Positions 38,400 to 47,975 of a stretch of DNA of 64,000 bases are shown one piece after another; the stretch's first letter is position 1, and the number at the start of each line of letters is the position of its first letter. The position numbers and the translations under genes are program-made. The stretch spans positions 821,135 through 885,134 of the forward strand of contig NZ_LMMO01000003.1 of assembly GCF_001422285.1 (NCBI RefSeq), written 5' to 3'. The DNA is from Frigoribacterium sp. Leaf263. GTDB taxonomy: Bacteria > Actinomycetota > Actinomycetes > Actinomycetales > Microbacteriaceae. The notes beneath the pieces were generated by a model, which saw only the letters and a list, made by a program, of their open reading frames with translations, was not told the origin of the DNA and made no database searches.

Positions 38400-38648
38400 A
38401 TGAAGACCGACATCCACCCCGAGTACAAGCAGATCGTCTTCCGCGACCTCGCATCGGGCGCCACGTTCCTGACGCGCTCCACGACGACCAGCGACAAGAC
38501 CATCGAGCTCGACGGTGAGACCTACCCGGTCATCGACGTCGAGATCTCGTCCGAGTCGCACCCGTTCTACACGGGCAAGCAGCGCATCCTCGACTCGGCC
38601 GGTCGCGTCGAGAAGTTCAACTCGCGCTACAAGAACTTCGGCAAGTAG
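38400..38648 (+). CDS. rpmE2: 50S ribosomal protein L31, type B (zinc-free)
   Basis: An 82-residue L31 of the C-minus type: [20 protein letters not shown], then [12 protein letters not shown] and [11 protein letters not shown]. It lacks the CxxC zinc-binding cysteines of type A L31, and so does not need zinc. In many bacteria the C-minus paralogue replaces the zinc form under zinc starvation, but in several Microbacteriaceae type B appears to be the normal copy; nothing seen upstream indicates Zur control. The start has TAGGACA upstream. A strong UUCG-capped terminator follows 18 bases after the stop. Confidence 0.95.
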   Translation: MKTDIHPEYKQIVFRDLASGATFLTRSTTTSDKTIELDGETYPVIDVEISSESHPFYTGKQRILDSAGRVEKFNSRYKNFGK

Positions 38649-38666
38649 GCTCCGGCCTCAGACGTC

Positions 38667-38702
38667 GAACGGGGCGGTCCACTTCGGTGGGCCGCCCCGT
38701 TC
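38667..38702 (+). terminator. Terminator with 16-bp stem and UUCG tetraloop
   Basis: GAACGGGGCGGTCCAC (38667-38682) pairs with 38687-38702, with one G-U pair, around TTCG closed by C-G, the exceptionally stable cUUCGg loop. It ends the rpmE2 transcript. Confidence 0.85.
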
Positions 38703-38779
38703 CGTCTGTGCAGCCAGCGCGATCCGGAGTCGCCGGACGGTGATGCCGGCTCGGGGGATCAGGACGCGCGAGACCCGGG

Positions 38780-39571
38780 TCAGAGTCCTGCGGACCGTTG
38801 GGGCCACTCGCCCGAGGCCGTGAACGTGGGATCCTTGCTGCGTCGCATGTACTGCTGGAAGCTCTCGGCCTGCGTCGCGCACCAGCCCATCTGCTGGTCG
38901 TGCAAATCGGTCGACGGCACCGCGAGCTGATCCGGGAACTTCCGGGCCATGGCCTGGGCCACCCGGCCCGCCGCGATCGCATCCGCCCCCGCGTCGTGGG
39001 CGTCGTCGAGGCTGACCCCGTAGACCTCGGCCGCCGCCTCGAGAGTCCGCTTGCCCTTCCGGTACCGGTCGACGGCCTTGTCGATGACGAGCGGGTCGAC
39101 GACGCAGCCGATGGCGCTCACGTCGCCCAGGGGCTCGATGCCGTGTCGCCGCGCCTCACGGTCGAGGAGGGTCAGGTCGTACGGCGCGTTGTACACGACG
39201 AGAGGCACGCCACGGGCGAAGACGGCCCTGACGGCCGCCACGACCTCGGCGACGACCTCGGCCGCCGGACGCCCCTCGGCCCGAGCCTGCTCGGTCGAGA
39301 TGCCGTGCACGGCGCTCGCCTGCTCGGGGATCTCGATGCCGGGATCGGCTAGCCAGGCGCCATGCGCGATGCTCGTGCCGTCGGCGTCGATCAGACCGAC
39401 GTGCGCGGTGACGATCCGGGCCGTCTCGACGTCGATGCCGGTCGTCTCGAGGTCGAAGACGCCGAGTGCCTTCCACCACTCGGTCGGCACGGGGCCGACG
39501 GGGATCGGCTCACCGGACGCGACCGCGTCCGATGATGCGGTCGGGGTCGGGGAGAGGTCGGTGTCGGTCAC
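38780..39571 (-). CDS. DnaQ-family 3'-5' exonuclease
   Basis: A 263-residue DEDDh exonuclease related to the polymerase III epsilon subunit. Exo I is FDLETTGID at about 39-47, Exo II VVYNAPYDLTLLDREARRHG, and Exo III contains HDAGADA with the catalytic His and Asp. Extra N-terminal Ser/Pro/Ala-rich residues precede the domain. Unlike dinG or UvrC-like fusions, there is no second domain. It may be a proofreading exonuclease or a separate repair enzyme; substrate not assignable. Start GTG 39571; TAAACT ends 6 bases upstream, and the TAA in it is the stop codon of treS. Confidence 0.9.
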   Translation of the reverse strand: MTDTDLSPTPTASSDAVASGEPIPVGPVPTEWWKALGVFDLETTGIDVETARIVTAHVGLIDADGTSIAHGAWLADPGIEIPEQASAVHGISTEQARAEGRPAAEVVAEVVAAVRAVFARGVPLVVYNAPYDLTLLDREARRHGIEPLGDVSAIGCVVDPLVIDKAVDRYRKGKRTLEAAAEVYGVSLDDAHDAGADAIAAGRVAQAMARKFPDQLAVPSTDLHDQQMGWCATQAESFQQYMRRSKDPTFTASGEWPQRSAGL

Positions 39572-39580
39572 GCCTCGAGT

Positions 39581-41320
<1,740 letters not shown>

Positions 41321-41327
41321 CCGTGTC

Positions 41328-41333
41328 ACTCTA
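41328..41333 (-). promoter_or_regulatory. -10-like TAGAGT for treS
   Basis: TAGAGT on the minus strand ends 7 bases before GTG 41320. This decides between two in-frame GTG codons 9 bases apart. Confidence 0.5.
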
Positions 41334-41377
41334 CGGTGGCGCGCGCGGCTTCGCGCATCGCGTTCGGATCCGACTCG

Positions 41378-41383
41378 TAGACT
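41378..41383 (+). promoter_or_regulatory. -10-like TAGACT for the alpha/beta hydrolase gene
   Basis: TAGACT ends 6 bases before GTG 41390; no ribosome site lies between. Divergent from the treS element across 69 bases. Confidence 0.5.
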
Positions 41384-41389
41384 CGCCGG

Positions 41390-42295
41390 GTGATCGTCCG
41401 AGAGCCCCGCGTCCCGTCTCCCTACCGCTCGCGCCTGGCCGCCTCCGACGTCTCCGAGCACGTCGTCGACGTCGGCGGGAGTTCGACGCGCTACTGGATC
41501 TACGAGACACCCGATGCCGAGGAGGCGCGGGTCACGATCGTCGCGGTCCACGGCTTCCGAGGGGATCACCACGGTCTCGAGCCGGTGGTCGCCCATCTCA
41601 CCGGCGTCCGCGTCGTGATGCCCGACCTCCCGGGCTTCGGCGAGTCGTCGCCTCTGACGGGGGAGCACACGGTCGCCGCCTACGCGCGGTGGCTGACCGC
41701 CTTCGTCGCCGCGCTGGGACTCGGCGACGACGTCGTCGTGCTGGGTCACTCGTTCGGGTCGATCGTGACCTCGGCCGCGCTGGCGGACGGACTCCGCGCC
41801 TCCCGCCTCGTCCTCGTCAATCCGATCGCCGCGCCGGCGCTGCGCGGTCCTCGCGGCGTCGTGACGCGGCTGGCCGTCCTCTACTACTGGGCCGGGGCCG
41901 CCCTTCCCGAACGCGCCGGGCTCGCGGCCCTGCAGAGCGCCCTGGTGACCCGGTTCACGAGCCTCGCGATGGTCAAGACGCGCGACCGGGGACTCCGGCG
42001 GTGGATCCACGACCAGCACGACGCGTACTTCTCGCGCTTCGCGGATCGTCGGGTCGTCCTCGACGCCTTCCGTGCCTCGGTCTCGAGCGACGTCAGCTCG
42101 TACGCGGCCCGGGTCGACGTGCCGACGCTGCTGATCGCGGCCGATCGCGACGACATCACCGCGCTCCCGGCCCAGCACGAGCTGCGCGCGCTGTTCCCCG
42201 ACGCCACCCTCGACGTCATCGACGGGGTCGGGCACCTGATCCACTACGAGAAGCCCCGTGAGGCCGCCGCGGCCGTCGAGGCCTTCGTCCGATGA
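41390..42295 (+). CDS. Alpha/beta hydrolase
   Basis: A 301-residue alpha/beta-fold hydrolase. It has the oxyanion strand TIVAVHGFRGDHHGLEP, the nucleophile elbow VVLGHSFGSIV (Ser), a late Asp in LLIAADRDDITAL, and the catalytic His in GVGHLIHYEKPREAA. The cap region is helical and rich in Ala/Arg. Substrate unknown; lipase, esterase and haloperoxidase-like roles are all possible. It shares ATGA with the glycosyltransferase that follows, so the pair could act on the same lipid or glycan, which is inference. Leaderless start at GTG 41390. Confidence 0.87.
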   Translation: MIVREPRVPSPYRSRLAASDVSEHVVDVGGSSTRYWIYETPDAEEARVTIVAVHGFRGDHHGLEPVVAHLTGVRVVMPDLPGFGESSPLTGEHTVAAYARWLTAFVAALGLGDDVVVLGHSFGSIVTSAALADGLRASRLVLVNPIAAPALRGPRGVVTRLAVLYYWAGAALPERAGLAALQSALVTRFTSLAMVKTRDRGLRRWIHDQHDAYFSRFADRRVVLDAFRASVSSDVSSYAARVDVPTLLIAADRDDITALPAQHELRALFPDATLDVIDGVGHLIHYEKPREAAAAVEAFVR

Positions 42296-43371
42296 GGATC
42301 GTCGCCGACTGCCGGTACGTCCGCGTCGGCCGTCACGACGGCATCAGCCGCTTCACGGCGGGTGTCGTCGGGGCGCTGGCCGAGACCCACGACGTCACGC
42401 TGCTCGTCAACGATCCCCGTCAGCTCGAGAAGCTGCCCGACCGACCCCACGTCGTCATCAGCTCGCCGACGAGCCCGCTCGAGCCGCTCGTCGCGCTGCA
42501 GGTCAATCGTCTGCGACCCGACGTCGTCTGGTCGCCGATGCAGACCATGGGCTCGTTCGGACGCCGGTACCCCCTCGTCCTCACCCTGCACGATCTGATC
42601 TACTACACGAACCGCACCCCGCCGCCCGAGTTCGCGCTGCCGATCCGTCTGCTGTGGCGGCTGTATCACCTCGCCTGGTGGCCCCAGCGTCTGCTGCTCG
42701 ACCGGGCCGACGCGGTGGTCACGGTCAGCCGGACGACGCGCGACGAGATGCGCCGACACCGCCTGACGCGTCGGCCCGTCACGGTCGTCGGGAACGCCAC
42801 CGACCCGGTGGCACCGAGCGCGCCGCGCACCGCACCGGAGCGCCGCGACCTCGTCTACATGGGGTCGTTCATGCCGTACAAGAACGTGTCCGCGCTCGTG
42901 AGGGCGCTGCCCCTGCTCGACGGGTACCGGCTGCATCTGATGAGCCGGGTGTCCGAGCGCGAGCGCGCCTCCCTGTCCGCTCTGGCGCCCCGTGACGCGC
43001 TCGTGTTTCATCACGGGGTGGGGGACGACGAGTACCACGACGTGCTGAGGCGTGCGACGGCCGTCGTGACGGCGTCGCGCGCCGAGGGGTTCGGCATCCC
43101 GATCGTCGAGGGGATGGCGCTCGGCACGCCCGCCGTCGTCAGCGACATACCGATCTTCCGGGAGATCGGGGGAGAGGCCGCCCTGTACTTCGACCCGGAG
43201 TCCCCGGCCTCGATCGCCGCCGCCGTGAGACGTCTCGAGTCGGAGTGGGCGTCGCGGTCGAGGGCCTCGGTCGAGCAGGCCTCGCGATTCGACTGGGACG
43301 CCTCGGCGGCCGCTCTGGCCGCCGTGCTCGCCTCGGTCGCGTCGACGGGCGCCGCCGAGCCGACGGCCTGA
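42292..43371 (+). CDS. GT4 family glycosyltransferase
   Basis: A 359-residue GT-B glycosyltransferase of family GT4. Motifs: N-terminal DGISRFTAGVVGALAE, HDLIYYTNRTPPPEF, VVTVSRTTRDEMRRH, YMGSFMPYKNVSALVRAL in the donor domain, and the EX7E element ASRAEGFGIPIVEGMALG. No membrane helix or signal peptide, so it acts at the inner face of the membrane. It resembles mannosyl/glucosyl transferases of actinobacterial cell-wall glycolipid or lipoglycan synthesis, but the donor sugar cannot be read from sequence. Translationally coupled to the hydrolase. The Ala/Ser-rich C-terminus is unremarkable. Confidence 0.88.
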   Translation: MRIVADCRYVRVGRHDGISRFTAGVVGALAETHDVTLLVNDPRQLEKLPDRPHVVISSPTSPLEPLVALQVNRLRPDVVWSPMQTMGSFGRRYPLVLTLHDLIYYTNRTPPPEFALPIRLLWRLYHLAWWPQRLLLDRADAVVTVSRTTRDEMRRHRLTRRPVTVVGNATDPVAPSAPRTAPERRDLVYMGSFMPYKNVSALVRALPLLDGYRLHLMSRVSERERASLSALAPRDALVFHHGVGDDEYHDVLRRATAVVTASRAEGFGIPIVEGMALGTPAVVSDIPIFREIGGEAALYFDPESPASIAAAVRRLESEWASRSRASVEQASRFDWDASAAALAAVLASVASTGAAEPTA

Positions 43372-43386
43372 CCGAGGAGTCGCGGT

Positions 43387-44031
43387 TCAGTCCCTCCCGC
43401 TCGCCCCGTTCTCGAGAGCGTTCTGGTACTCGAAGTCGAACGTCCCCGGGCGCTCGGACTCGAGCTCGATGGGGTCGTCGAACTCGCGGAGCACGAGACC
43501 GCCCCCGTCGGACACGAAGGAGTGGATCGAGCCGTTGCGGATCGGCACGCCGACATGGGCCTCGGTCTCGGGCGAGACGTGATTGACGACGGCTCGGATC
43601 ACGGCGCCATGCGTGGCCACCACCACCAGACCGCCGGCGTGGGAGCGGGCGATGTCGTCCAGTGCGGGCAGGACCCGCGCGACGAGATCGCGGCGGCTCT
43701 CGCGACCGGGCACCGGCGTTCCGGTCGGGAACCGGGTCTCGACCTCGGTTCCGGTGAGACCCTCGGCCTCGCCGTACCGGCGCTCGGCGAGTGCGGCCGC
43801 ATGCGTCGGCGGAGCGAGGCCCAGGACCTCGGCGATGATGGCGCCCGTCTCGGCGGCCCGCGACAGCGGGCTCGCGACGACGGCCGAGACGCGGCGTCGC
43901 GCGAGCAGCGCACCGGCCTCACGGGCCTGCGAGCGGCCCAGGTCGTTCAGGGGGATGTCGGTGGCGCCCTGGATGCGCCTCGCGCGGTTCCAGTCGGTCT
44001 CGCCGTGGCGCACGAGGTAGAGAAGAGTCAC
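43387..44031 (-). CDS. Histidine phosphatase family protein
   Basis: A 214-residue phosphoglycerate-mutase-like histidine phosphatase. The phospho-acceptor motif is LVRHGETDWN at about 6-15, followed by VVASPLSRAAETGAII, an acidic-His region ERRYGEAEGLTGTE and the second His in VVVATHGAVIRAVVNHV. It belongs to the broad-specificity group (cobC/GpmB/PhoE-like) and cannot be assigned to one substrate. Start GTG 44031 with an excellent GGAGGAAC site. The sirtuin gene lies 27 bases upstream on the same strand, so the two are likely cotranscribed. Confidence 0.88.
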   Translation of the reverse strand: MTLLYLVRHGETDWNRARRIQGATDIPLNDLGRSQAREAGALLARRRVSAVVASPLSRAAETGAIIAEVLGLAPPTHAAALAERRYGEAEGLTGTEVETRFPTGTPVPGRESRRDLVARVLPALDDIARSHAGGLVVVATHGAVIRAVVNHVSPETEAHVGVPIRNGSIHSFVSDGGGLVLREFDDPIELESERPGTFDFEYQNALENGASGRD

Positions 44032-44058
44032 GCGGGTTCCTCCGATCGGCGGAACGGG

Positions 44059-44925
44059 TCAGGGGATCAGTCGCTCCGCGAGGGCCGCCAGGGTCTCCGA
44101 CGTGCCGGCGTTCAGCTTAACCGCCGCTCGGCCGTCGCCCTTGGTGACGCCGCGGTTCACGACGACGACCGGCAGTCTCCGCCGGGTGGCCTGATCGAGC
44201 AGCCGGATGCCCGAGTTGACGACCAGCGAGGACCCGGCGATCAGCAGGGCCTCGGCCCCGACGACCAGGGAACGGGCCTCGGCGAACCGCTCGACGGGCA
44301 CGAACTCGCCGAAGAACACCACGTCGGGCTTGAGCATGCCGCCGCAGACGGTGCAGACGGGCACCTCGAAGGCGTCGATGTCGTCCACCTCGACATCGCC
44401 GTCCGGGGCGAGCCGCACGCTCTCGGGGTGCTCGAGCCACGGGTTCGCCTCGGCCAGACGAGACGAGACCATGTCGCGGGCGAACGACTGGCCGCAGGTC
44501 AGGCAGACGACGCGGTCGACCGTGCCATGCAGATCGACGACCCGTTGCGAGCCCGCCCGCACGTGCAGGTTGTCGACGTTCTGCGTCACCACGCCGTTCG
44601 TCACCCCGGCGCGCTCGAGCTCCGCGAGGGCGCGATGGCCGCGGTTCGGCTCGGACGCGCGGAAGGCCTTCCAGCCCAGGTGGCTGCCCGCCCAGTAGCG
44701 CTTGCGGTACCGGTCGCTCGACAGGAACTGCTGGAAGGTCATCGGGTTGCGCGGCGGCGCCCCGGCGCCGCGGTAGTCGGGGATCCCCGAGTCGGTGCTG
44801 ACGCCGGCCCCGGTCAGGACCGCCACCCGCCGACCCCGCAGGAGCCCCACCGCCTCGTCTAGGGCCTCGGCGTCGAGAGGGGGATCGACGACGCTCCCGC
44901 CCCGGGGCGTGGTGTTCGAGACCAT
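44059..44925 (-). CDS. Sir2-family NAD-dependent protein deacylase
   Basis: A 288-residue sirtuin that removes acyl groups from lysines, using NAD. It has GAGVSTDSGIPDYRG at 39-53, TQNVDNLH, catalytic DLHGTV, the zinc ligands CLTC and CTVC, and FFGE. The SGIPDYR form together with MTFQQFLSSDRYRKRYW and an insertion between the zinc pairs resemble class II (SIRT4-like) sirtuins, not the class III CobB of E. coli; this class call is by eye. Start ATG 44925 with GGAAGGAG upstream. TAGGCT at 44953-44958 on this strand is the likely -10. Confidence 0.92.
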   Translation of the reverse strand: MVSNTTPRGGSVVDPPLDAEALDEAVGLLRGRRVAVLTGAGVSTDSGIPDYRGAGAPPRNPMTFQQFLSSDRYRKRYWAGSHLGWKAFRASEPNRGHRALAELERAGVTNGVVTQNVDNLHVRAGSQRVVDLHGTVDRVVCLTCGQSFARDMVSSRLAEANPWLEHPESVRLAPDGDVEVDDIDAFEVPVCTVCGGMLKPDVVFFGEFVPVERFAEARSLVVGAEALLIAGSSLVVNSGIRLLDQATRRRLPVVVVNRGVTKGDGRAAVKLNAGTSETLAALAERLIP

Positions 44926-44951
44926 CGAGGCTCCTTCCGATCCGTGGACGT

Positions 44952-44958
44952 TAGCCTA
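44952..44958. promoter_or_regulatory. Overlapping divergent -10 elements (TAGGCT / TAGCCT)
   Basis: TTAGCCTAAA at 44951-44960 reads TAGCCT (44952-44957) towards the RNA methyltransferase and TAGGCT (44953-44958) towards the sirtuin. The two hexamers share five bases, so polymerase could occupy only one at a time. Confidence 0.45.
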
Positions 44959-45027
44959 AACGTCGTCACCTCCCGTTTCGTCTCCGTCAGCCGACCTCGG
45001 CCCGGACCCCACCGCCTCCGGAGCCCC

Positions 45028-45852
45028 GTGCGCATCACCCGCATCACCGATCTCGACCACCCGGCCCTCGCCGACTACCGCCGACTCACGGACGTCGCGC
45101 TGCGCCGGGTGAGCGAACCCGAGGGCGGGCTCTACATCGCGGAGTCGTCGAAGGTCATCGAGCGGGCCCTGCGGGCGGGCCATGTGCCCCGGTCTGTGCT
45201 CATGACGGAGCGCTGGCTCGCGGACATCGAGCCTCTGGTCGCCGACTTCGAGGGCGAGATCTTCATCGGCGACGCGGCCCTGCTCGAGACCCTGACGGGG
45301 TATCACCTGCACCGCGGGGCCCTCGCGGCGATGCACCGCCCCGCACTCCCCGACGTCGCCGCGGTCCTCGCCGACGCCAGACGGGTCGTCGTGCTCGAGG
45401 ACATCGTCGACCACACCAACGTCGGGGCCATCTTCCGGGCCGTCGCCGGACTCGGGGCGGACGCCGTGCTCGTCACGCCCCGATGCGCCGATCCGCTCTA
45501 CCGCCGGAGCGTGCGCGTCAGCATGGGCACCGTCCTGCAGGTCCCGTGGACGCGCCTCCCGGAGTGGCCCGAAGGCGGCGACCTGCTGCGGGCGGCGGGC
45601 TTCGAGGTGGCCGCCCTCGCGCTGTCCGACGACGCGGTGCCCCTCGACGCCTACTCCGCCGACCCTCCCGAGAAGGTGGCGCTGCTGCTCGGGACCGAGG
45701 GCGACGGACTGAGCCGCGCCGCCCTGCGATCGTCCGACGTCGTCGTCACGATCCCCATGCTGCACGGCGTCGACAGCCTCAACGTCGCGGCCGCTTCGGC
45801 GGTGGCCCTCTGGGCGCTCCGGGTGCCCACGATGACGTCCGTCGAGCGATGA
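45028..45852 (+). CDS. SpoU/TrmH-family RNA methyltransferase
   Basis: A 274-residue SPOUT methyltransferase that would 2'-O-methylate tRNA or rRNA with S-adenosylmethionine. Features: N-terminal substrate-binding region (GGLYIAESSKVIERALRAGH), motif 1 LEDIVDHTNVGAIFRAVAG with the conserved Asn and Arg, motif 2 LLLGTEGDGLSRAAL and motif 3 IPMLHGVDSLNVAAASAV, whose NVAxA loop belongs to the knot. Start GTG 45028 is supported by GGAG at 45020-45023 and by homology; earlier codons are unrelated. Its stop overlaps the next ATG (ATGA). Target nucleotide unknown. Confidence 0.9.
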   Translation: MRITRITDLDHPALADYRRLTDVALRRVSEPEGGLYIAESSKVIERALRAGHVPRSVLMTERWLADIEPLVADFEGEIFIGDAALLETLTGYHLHRGALAAMHRPALPDVAAVLADARRVVVLEDIVDHTNVGAIFRAVAGLGADAVLVTPRCADPLYRRSVRVSMGTVLQVPWTRLPEWPEGGDLLRAAGFEVAALALSDDAVPLDAYSADPPEKVALLLGTEGDGLSRAALRSSDVVVTIPMLHGVDSLNVAAASAVALWALRVPTMTSVER

Positions 45853-47114
45853 CGGCTGCGACCGGCCCCACCGCCGGGTCGCGGCTCGGCGCACGGCGCC
45901 GTCGGCGCGGGGTCGTCGCCGCCCTCACGGCGCTGGTCGTGGTCGCCGGGTCGTACACGTCGGTCATGCTGCTCGGCCCCACCTCGCCCGCGGCGGCGAC
46001 GGCCTCGACCTTCGAGGCGCCCGAGCAGGCGGCCCCCGATCTGACGTTCCCCGGCTACGGGGCGACGGCCGTGCAGGCCCTCGGCTACGACGACAGCCTC
46101 ACGACGAGCGGCGACGATCGCGCCCGTCCCATCGCCAGCATCAGCAAGGTCGTCAGCGCGCTGGTCGTGCTCGACGAGCGGCCCCTGGATGGCGGAGACG
46201 GTCCGACCATCACGTTCGACGCGGACGACGAGGCGCTCTACGACTCCTATCTGGCGCAGAACGGCAAGGTCGCGCCCATGCCCGCCGGCCTCCGCCTGAC
46301 CGAGCGTCAGGCCCTCGAGGTCTCGCTGATCGAATCGGCGAACAACTACGCCGACGCGATCGCCCTGTGGGCCTTCGGCAGCTCGGAGGCGTTCGTCGAG
46401 GCGGCCGACGCCTGGCTCGACGACAAGGGCCTCACGTCGACCACGATCGTCGAGCCGACGGGCATGTCACCCGCGAACACGAGCACGGCCACCGATCTGG
46501 TCGCCCTGGGGCGACTCGCCCTCGAGGACCCCGTCGTGGCCGAGATCGTCCGCACCGACAGAGCGGTCATCCCGGGAGTCGGCGAGATCGAGAACTCCAA
46601 CGAGCTGCTGGGCATCGACGGCGTGACCGGCATCAAGACGGGCACCCTCGACGAGGCGGGCGCGTGCCTGCTGTTCTCGGCGGACTACACGATCGGGGAC
46701 GACACCGTGACGGTCGTGGGCGTGATGCTCGGCGGGGTCGACCACGACTCGCTCGACGTCGACGTCACGGCGCTGCTCGGCAGCGCGCTCGCGCGGTTCC
46801 AGACGATCGATCTGACCCGCTCGGGCGACCCCTTCGCGCGGTACGACCTCCCCTGGGGAGCGACGTCCGAGGCCGTGACGACCGAGGACGCCTCCGTGCT
46901 CGTCTGGGGGGACGAGACGATCGAGGCTCGCGTGACGACCGATCCGATCGGGCCCGACGCCGCTGGCGCCGAGGTGGGGGTGGTCCGTTTCACGGTCGAC
47001 GACGAGACGGTCGAGGTGCCGCTCGTGCTCGCCCGCGACATCCCCGAGCCGGGCGCCTGGTGGCGGCTGACCCACCCGGGCGAGATCATCGACGGGCTGA
47101 CGCGCGCCTCCTGA
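45849..47114 (+). CDS. D-alanyl-D-alanine carboxypeptidase, peptidase S11 family
   Basis: A 421-residue penicillin-binding protein of the DacA/S11 type, which trims the terminal D-Ala of peptidoglycan stem peptides outside the cell. Basic residues at 15-20 (ARRRRR) precede a membrane segment at about 21-44, acting as an uncleaved anchor or signal. The catalytic triads are S97-I-S-K100, S163-A-N165 and K263-T-G265. C-terminal beta-rich domain follows. The start overlaps the upstream methyltransferase stop. The final codons fall inside a 14-bp tandem repeat (47107-47134). No C-terminal amphipathic anchor helix is visible. Confidence 0.9.
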   Translation: MTAATGPTAGSRLGARRRRRGVVAALTALVVVAGSYTSVMLLGPTSPAAATASTFEAPEQAAPDLTFPGYGATAVQALGYDDSLTTSGDDRARPIASISKVVSALVVLDERPLDGGDGPTITFDADDEALYDSYLAQNGKVAPMPAGLRLTERQALEVSLIESANNYADAIALWAFGSSEAFVEAADAWLDDKGLTSTTIVEPTGMSPANTSTATDLVALGRLALEDPVVAEIVRTDRAVIPGVGEIENSNELLGIDGVTGIKTGTLDEAGACLLFSADYTIGDDTVTVVGVMLGGVDHDSLDVDVTALLGSALARFQTIDLTRSGDPFARYDLPWGATSEAVTTEDASVLVWGDETIEARVTTDPIGPDAAGAEVGVVRFTVDDETVEVPLVLARDIPEPGAWWRLTHPGEIIDGLTRAS

Positions 47115-47134
47115 CCCTCGCCTCCTGACCCTCG
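47107..47134 (+). repeat. Perfect 14-bp tandem duplication at a gene end
   Basis: CCTCCTGACCCTCG occurs twice head to tail (47107-47120, 47121-47134). The first copy holds the carboxypeptidase stop TGA; the second repeats it out of frame. It looks like a recent slippage duplication. Confidence 0.85.
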
Positions 47135-47147
47135 CTTCGGCGCGGCG

Positions 47148-47936
47148 TCAGACCTCGTCGCGGTAGACGACCGTGACGGCTTCGGGCCGTTTGGGCTGCC
47201 GGCCGTCGCCCGACGACTGATGGCGGATGCGACGGACCACCCAGGGCACGAGGTACTCCCGCGCCCAGCCCATGTCCTCGGAGCGGGCCTGACGCCAGGG
47301 TCGTCTCTGGAGCGGCTCCGGCTGGAAGGGCTCGAGGTCGTTCTCGACCGCCAGTGCGGCCAGGACCATCCGCGCGATGGTGTGATGACCGAGGGGGCTG
47401 AAGTGGAGGCGATCCGGCGCCCACATGCCCGGGCCCGACAGCTCGCGAAGCGCCCACATGTCGGCCACGACGGCGTCGTGACGCTGCGCGATCGCATGGA
47501 CGTGCTCGTTGTAGATGGCGACCTTGCCCCGCATCCGACCGAGGACGGGGGTGGCGCCGATGTCGGGGCCGGTGAAGACGACGACGGTGGCGCCCTCGCT
47601 GCCGAGGCGCTCGACGAGACCCTCGAAGCCCGCCGCGACCTGGTCGGGGTCGGTGCCGGGGCGGATGATGTCGTTGCCCCCGGCGGAGACCGTGACGAGG
47701 TCGGGGCGGAGAGCGAGCGCGGCGTCGGCCTGCTCGTCGATGATCTGCTGCAGCAGGCGACCGCGGACGGCGAGGTTCGCGTAGGCGAAGTCGTCCGTCG
47801 ACGATCCGAGGACCTCGGCCACCCGGTCCGCCCATCCCCGGTGCCCGCCGGGGGACTTCTCCTCCGGGTCGCCGATGCCCTCCGTGAACGAGTCTCCCAG
47901 AGCGACGTACCGCGACCAGGGGTGCTGCTGTGACAT
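47148..47936 (-). CDS. SGNH/GDSL-family hydrolase
   Basis: A 262-residue SGNH hydrolase (esterase/lipase type). Block I is VALGDSFTEGIGDP with S16, block III VSAGGNDIIRPG with Gly/Asn oxyanion residues, and block V APDRLHFSPLGHHTIAR with the catalytic Asp and His. No signal peptide, so it is probably cytosolic. A charged C-terminal tail (DGRQPKRPEAVTVVYRDEV) extends past the domain. Substrate unknown. ATG 47936 lies 7 bases after TAACGT on the minus strand, giving a leaderless gene divergent from the flavoprotein gene 39 bases away. Confidence 0.9.
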   Translation of the reverse strand: MSQQHPWSRYVALGDSFTEGIGDPEEKSPGGHRGWADRVAEVLGSSTDDFAYANLAVRGRLLQQIIDEQADAALALRPDLVTVSAGGNDIIRPGTDPDQVAAGFEGLVERLGSEGATVVVFTGPDIGATPVLGRMRGKVAIYNEHVHAIAQRHDAVVADMWALRELSGPGMWAPDRLHFSPLGHHTIARMVLAALAVENDLEPFQPEPLQRRPWRQARSEDMGWAREYLVPWVVRRIRHQSSGDGRQPKRPEAVTVVYRDEV

Positions 47937-47943
47937 GCCCACC

Positions 47944-47949
47944 ACGTTA
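47944..47949 (-). promoter_or_regulatory. -10-like TAACGT for the SGNH hydrolase gene
   Basis: TAACGT ends 7 bases before ATG 47936 on the minus strand, within a 39-base divergent gap that also holds the opposite -10 (47964). Confidence 0.45.
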
Positions 47950-47963
47950 CCCGGCGACCGGAA

Positions 47964-47969
47964 TACTCT
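47964..47969 (+). promoter_or_regulatory. -10-like TACTCT for the acyl-CoA dehydrogenase-like gene
   Basis: TACTCT ends 6 bases before GTG 47976; no ribosome site lies between. Confidence 0.45.
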
Positions 47970-47975
47970 CGACCC

